The translations under genes and the position numbers were made by a program. Positions 6,788 to 9,768 of a stretch of DNA of 9,768 nt are shown piece by piece (position 1 is the first letter of the stretch; every line of letters begins with the position of its first letter). Under the pieces are notes generated by a model. The model ran no database searches, had not been told where the DNA came from, and saw nothing but the letters and a program-made list of their open reading frames with translations. Source of the stretch: Lachnospiraceae bacterium (lineage in GTDB: Bacteria; Bacillota; Clostridia; Lachnospirales; Lachnospiraceae); the NCBI GenBank assembly GCA_021199395.1, contig JAJQIE010000040.1:1-9768 (forward strand), in the 5' to 3' direction.

Positions 6788-7456
6788 TTATTCACCGCTG
6801 CTCAGTGGCTTCACCGAGAAAAACAGCCCGTCCGCAGCTTTGATCTTTTCCTCATTTCCGACTACACAGAATGCGTTCTCATCGAGAATCGCCTGCACCA
6901 GAGGAGCAAGCGCGCAAATCTGCTCCGGAGTCGCTGACAACACCTCGTCCCGCTCCTTCTGTACCTGTTCCTCCGTAATCCCCGCAAAATACGCGTTCAG
7001 AGAACGCGCGCCCTTTGTCGCCGGGGGCAGCGGAGTGTCCAGGTCGCTGATCGCCCCGATAATATATTTTGTCATCTCGCGCTCATCCGCATCAAATGTA
7101 CGCAGGTATGCGGGAACACCCTCATAAATTCGGTTGGTTCCGCACAGGTGCGGATCCCGGTAAGAGACAAAATAGGAATCTCCCTGCCGCGTAAACGAGC
7201 ACATACAGCCATACGCGCCGCCCTTCACGCGGATGTTTACCCACAGATACTCATAGCTCATCAGCACCTTCAGAATCCGGAGCGTACCGGTATAATCAAA
7301 TCCGGCTTTTCTGAAATTGCCCGCGCGCGCTACATACTGCACCTGTCCCGGAGTCGTAAATCCCTCATTTTTCTTTCCTAGCGCGCACAGTTTTCCGGCT
7401 ATGCCCACTGTTGACTGTCCCGCAGTCGTCTGAGCTGCCGCTTCCTGTTTCGTCAC
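6788..7456 (-). CDS. M16C (PreP-like) peptidase, C-terminal fragment downstream of an in-frame stop
   Basis: This is the last quarter of an insulinase-type zinc peptidase. It carries NEGFTTPGQVQYVARAGNF (30-48), then R76 and Y82 in RVKGGAYG, the conserved Arg/Tyr pair that in PreP comes from the C-terminal half to complete the active site, and DSYFVSYRDP (93-102). It is in the same reading frame as the larger upstream fragment and is separated from it only by TAA at 7493-7495 plus twelve sense codons, so originally it was one gene. The boundary given is the first possible restart, GTG at 7456, which has AGGA 4 bases upstream, a weak ribosome-binding site. Whether this piece is really made by reinitiation, or the gene is a pseudogene, cannot be decided here; the coding sequence after the stop shows no further damage. 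Confidence 0.65.
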   Translation of the reverse strand: MTKQEAAAQTTAGQSTVGIAGKLCALGKKNEGFTTPGQVQYVARAGNFRKAGFDYTGTLRILKVLMSYEYLWVNIRVKGGAYGCMCSFTRQGDSYFVSYRDPHLCGTNRIYEGVPAYLRTFDADEREMTKYIIGAISDLDTPLPPATKGARSLNAYFAGITEEQVQKERDEVLSATPEQICALAPLVQAILDENAFCVVGNEEKIKAADGLFFSVKPLSSGE

Positions 7457-7507
7457 GGTTTCCTGTTTTACCGTTGTTTCTTTATTTGCCGCTTACTGTT
7501 TTACCGC
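7436..7507 (-). repeat. Lys-Gln-Glu repeat linker containing the stop codon
   Basis: Three degenerate copies of a Val/Thr-Lys-Gln-Glu unit follow each other in frame: GTA AAA CAG TAA, then GTA AAA CAG GAA, then ACG AAA CAG GAA. The TAA at 7493-7495 stands where the other two copies have GAA (7460-7462 and 7442-7444). The first and third copies are both followed by GCG GCA. The linker joins the N-terminal three quarters of the peptidase to its C-terminal part and is longer and more Ala/Gln/Thr-rich than I expect for the family. Confidence 0.65.
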
Positions 7508-9768
7508 TGCATTATTTTCCGCTGCCGCTACAGGCCTGTCCGCTGTCCCTGCCGGGGATGCCGCACCCATTTTGGCGCAGCTTTCCCGCACGGGCGCTCC
7601 TGCCTCACCGGCTGTGGGAAGCTTCGCGGCAAATTCAAGAAGCGGTGTGCGCAAAGCCTCAAGGCCCTCAGCGTCCGAGGTCACACTGACAAACAGGTTT
7701 TCCCGGCAAAACAGCAGCCCGCAGAGCTCACGCAGCTTCGCTTTCAGCCCTTCCTTTTTTTCATCAAAATGTTTTTCCAGATCCGCTGCCAGCTCGTAAA
7801 ATGAAATACCGTTCACAGCGTCATTAAACGCGCTGAACGCAGACAGATAAGCCAGAGCCCGTCCCGCAGCCGCCTGATGCCCGGCGGAAGCAAGCATCAT
7901 GGACAGCCTTGATTCCAGCTTCGCAACGATCTCATACAGTCTCTTATCGTCCTCAAAACGCGATGTGAGGATTTCTGCCGACATATCAAGCGCATATGGC
8001 AATTTGTCGTAAAGCACGCGAGAGCGGATACCCATAAAGGATTTTACATCAGAATCGCAGTCCGCTGCCTCATTCCGGTCAGGCTCCGATTCAGCGGGAT
8101 TTTCTGCCGGAACCTGGAAAACACTGATGCCCGCCGATATGCCACCAGTATTCATATTAATATCATTATTCAGATCCGCATAGGAAAAATGCTCCGTATC
8201 TACCATACCAAGCACGGCTTTCAGAATGCCCAGATAGCCAAGCTCCTCCGCTGGCACCGACGCGGTATCAAAAAGCAGATCCAGATACGCAATTCCATTT
8301 GTAAACTCCTCATGGTGCAGCACCGTAAATCCATCCCAGTCATATTCCGTATTTTCAAACGGCGCAGCCTTTTTTCCAATATCCGCGCGGGTCAGCATCG
8401 GTATTTTAGCCAGATCCTCCGGTGCGGAGGGAGTCTCCTGAAATTCACGCAGCCGCTTCGTAGCTGCAATCAGCTCCTGTACCTGCTCCCCGCTCAGGGA
8501 GTCCTTATAAGCACGCAGCTTTTCCCGCAGCGCGGCATCAGTCCTTGCGGTCAGACCGCGCTCCGGCGTCAGGATTACCAGCGAGGCATGTGTGTTATCC
8601 AGAAGATACGTCTGTACCAGATCCTCAAAATAATCCGTCTCTACGCGCTCTTTTAATGCGTCATACACCGCTAACTGTTTCAAATAAGAAAATGGCGCAT
8701 CGTCATCATACAGCCAGCTGTCAAACACATCCAGGCCATACATCAGTCCCTTTGGATAGGTACCGTAATCCGCCTCGCGGAACTTGAACTCCATAGAATT
8801 GATACCCGCATAGAGTGCTTTTTTATCAATCCCCTCTTTTATAATATCCTCCAGCGTCTTTTGTATCACCGAAAGGAACTTCTCAGAATCCGTTTCATTC
8901 GCGTTTTTCGCGATAATACTCAGATAGGGCTGATAGATTCCGCCGCCATAGTCCCCCATAATATCATTTCCGATCCCCGCATCCAAAAGCGCCTGTTTCA
9001 GCTTCGCGCCCGGCGCGGACAAAAGCGCATATTCCAGCACCTCAAACGCTGTGGAAAGCTCTACGTCCAGCCCAGTCCCAATCACTGCGTTCCACGCCAG
9101 ATAGGTGTTATTCTCCAGCGTATCTGTCTCCGAGATCGGATAGCTGCGGTTCACACGGCGCAGCTTTTCAAAAGGAGCCTGTAACGCTACGGACGGCAGC
9201 TCCTTTTCCGACTGGTCAAACGCGCTCAGATACTCCGCATCCAGCCAGGTCAGCCGCTCCTCCACGTCCATATTTCCATACAAATAAATATAGCTGTTAG
9301 ACGGATGGTAATGCTTCCGGTGGAAGCTCAGAAAGTCCTCATACTTCAGATCCGGAATATGCTGCGGATCGCCCCCGGATTCCACACCGTAGACCGTATC
9401 CGGAAAAAGGCTGTTCATGATCTCCCGCTCCAGCACATCCTCCGGAGAAGAAAACGCGCCTTTCATCTCATTGTATACCACGCCATTGATCACAAGCTCA
9501 TCCTCCGGTGTCTCCAGCTGATAGCTCCAGCCCTCCTGGCGGAAAATCTCCTCTTTCTGATAAATATTCGGATAAAATACAGCATCCAGATAGACGTCCA
9601 TCAGATTGCAGAAATCCCTGTCATTGCAGCTTGCGATCGGATACATTGTCTTGTCCGGAGAGGTCATCGCATTCAGAAACGTATTAAGCGATCCTTTCAC
9701 AAGCTCCACAAACGGATCCTTCACAGGAAATTTACGGCTGCCACAGAGTACGCTGTGCTCCATAATGT
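7493..9768 (-). CDS. M16C (PreP-like) zinc metallopeptidase, N-terminal and middle part, 5' end outside window and interrupted by TAA
   Basis: A peptidase of the insulinase superfamily, presequence-protease type, which degrades short unstructured peptides in a closed chamber. The gene enters the window inside the zinc motif: the codons at the edge read ?AC-ATT-ATG-GAG-CAC, consistent with HIMEH, so the Met at 9763 is internal and about 60 N-terminal residues are missing. Numbering from that Met, E2/H3 belong to HxxEH, and E99 in VVYNEMKG is the third zinc ligand, 96 residues after H3, as expected for PreP. SVLCGSRKFPVKDPF (4-18) and GSLNTFLNAMTSPDKT (24-39) are family hallmarks. The middle region fits the M16C-associated domain. 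An acidic stretch near 8047-8115 (ENPAESEPDRNEAADCDSD) looks like an expanded loop. The frame ends at TAA 7493-7495 in a repeat linker; the C-terminal quarter continues in the same frame. No signal peptide can be judged. Confidence 0.85.
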   Translation of the reverse strand, partial: IMEHSVLCGSRKFPVKDPFVELVKGSLNTFLNAMTSPDKTMYPIASCNDRDFCNLMDVYLDAVFYPNIYQKEEIFRQEGWSYQLETPEDELVINGVVYNEMKGAFSSPEDVLEREIMNSLFPDTVYGVESGGDPQHIPDLKYEDFLSFHRKHYHPSNSYIYLYGNMDVEERLTWLDAEYLSAFDQSEKELPSVALQAPFEKLRRVNRSYPISETDTLENNTYLAWNAVIGTGLDVELSTAFEVLEYALLSAPGAKLKQALLDAGIGNDIMGDYGGGIYQPYLSIIAKNANETDSEKFLSVIQKTLEDIIKEGIDKKALYAGINSMEFKFREADYGTYPKGLMYGLDVFDSWLYDDDAPFSYLKQLAVYDALKERVETDYFEDLVQTYLLDNTHASLVILTPERGLTARTDAALREKLRAYKDSLSGEQVQELIAATKRLREFQETPSAPEDLAKIPMLTRADIGKKAAPFENTEYDWDGFTVLHHEEFTNGIAYLDLLFDTASVPAEELGYLGILKAVLGMVDTEHFSYADLNNDINMNTGGISAGISVFQVPAENPAESEPDRNEAADCDSDVKSFMGIRSRVLYDKLPYALDMSAEILTSRFEDDKRLYEIVAKLESRLSMMLASAGHQAAAGRALAYLSAFSAFNDAVNGISFYELAADLEKHFDEKKEGLKAKLRELCGLLFCRENLFVSVTSDAEGLEALRTPLLEFAAKLPTAGEAGAPVRESCAKMGAASPAGTADRPVAAAENNAAVKQ

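Noticed and set aside
6449..7127. Plus-strand open frames spanning the era-peptidase gap.
   Set aside because: They run antisense into the peptidase and era, with no ribosome-binding site or recognised domain; the gap portion is the palindrome-rich element.
9761..9763. ATG at 9763 as the start of the M16C peptidase.
   Set aside because: It is the Met inside the HxMEH zinc motif; the codons upstream to the window edge stay open and match the motif, so the true start lies outside.

Overview
The window reads as a chromosomal segment of a Firmicutes bacterium, most likely a Lachnospiraceae-type Clostridium relative. The inference rests on a single-chain glycyl-tRNA synthetase, an era-recO-glyQS gene order, a YesM/YesN-type two-component pair, a PreP-like M16C peptidase and strong GGAGG ribosome-binding sites. 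All genes lie on the minus strand, so transcription runs from high to low coordinates.

In transcription order, 9768-6788 holds a large PreP-like zinc metallopeptidase. It is cut by the window edge at its HxxEH motif and interrupted by one in-frame TAA at 7493-7495, which falls inside a degenerate Lys-Gln-Glu repeat linker. A 258-base intergenic region (6530-6787) is rich in inverted repeats and can fold into a compact multi-arm structure. Next comes era (6529-5339), whose KH domain carries an in-frame insert of about 95 residues made of degenerate 20-residue repeats. recO (5314-4616) follows closely. A well-formed promoter (4543-4571) then drives a small lipoprotein of unknown role (4496-3792). 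A 185-base gap contains a 53-base long palindrome and leads into glyQS (3606-2218).

Below 2150 the base composition drops sharply to AT-rich. This part holds a YesN-type response regulator with a C-terminal AraC DNA-binding domain (2134-527) and the first 174 codons of its partner sensor kinase (523-1, running off the window). The pair looks like a separately acquired or accessory module placed after a housekeeping cluster.

The core genes serve general functions: ribosome assembly checkpoint (Era), recombinational repair (RecO), tRNA charging (GlyQS) and peptide degradation (M16C). No phage, CRISPR, transposase, toxin-antitoxin or recognisable defence system is visible. The most unusual signals are the repeat-built insert in Era, the nonsense codon inside a similar repeat linker in the neighbouring peptidase, and the two structured intergenic elements.
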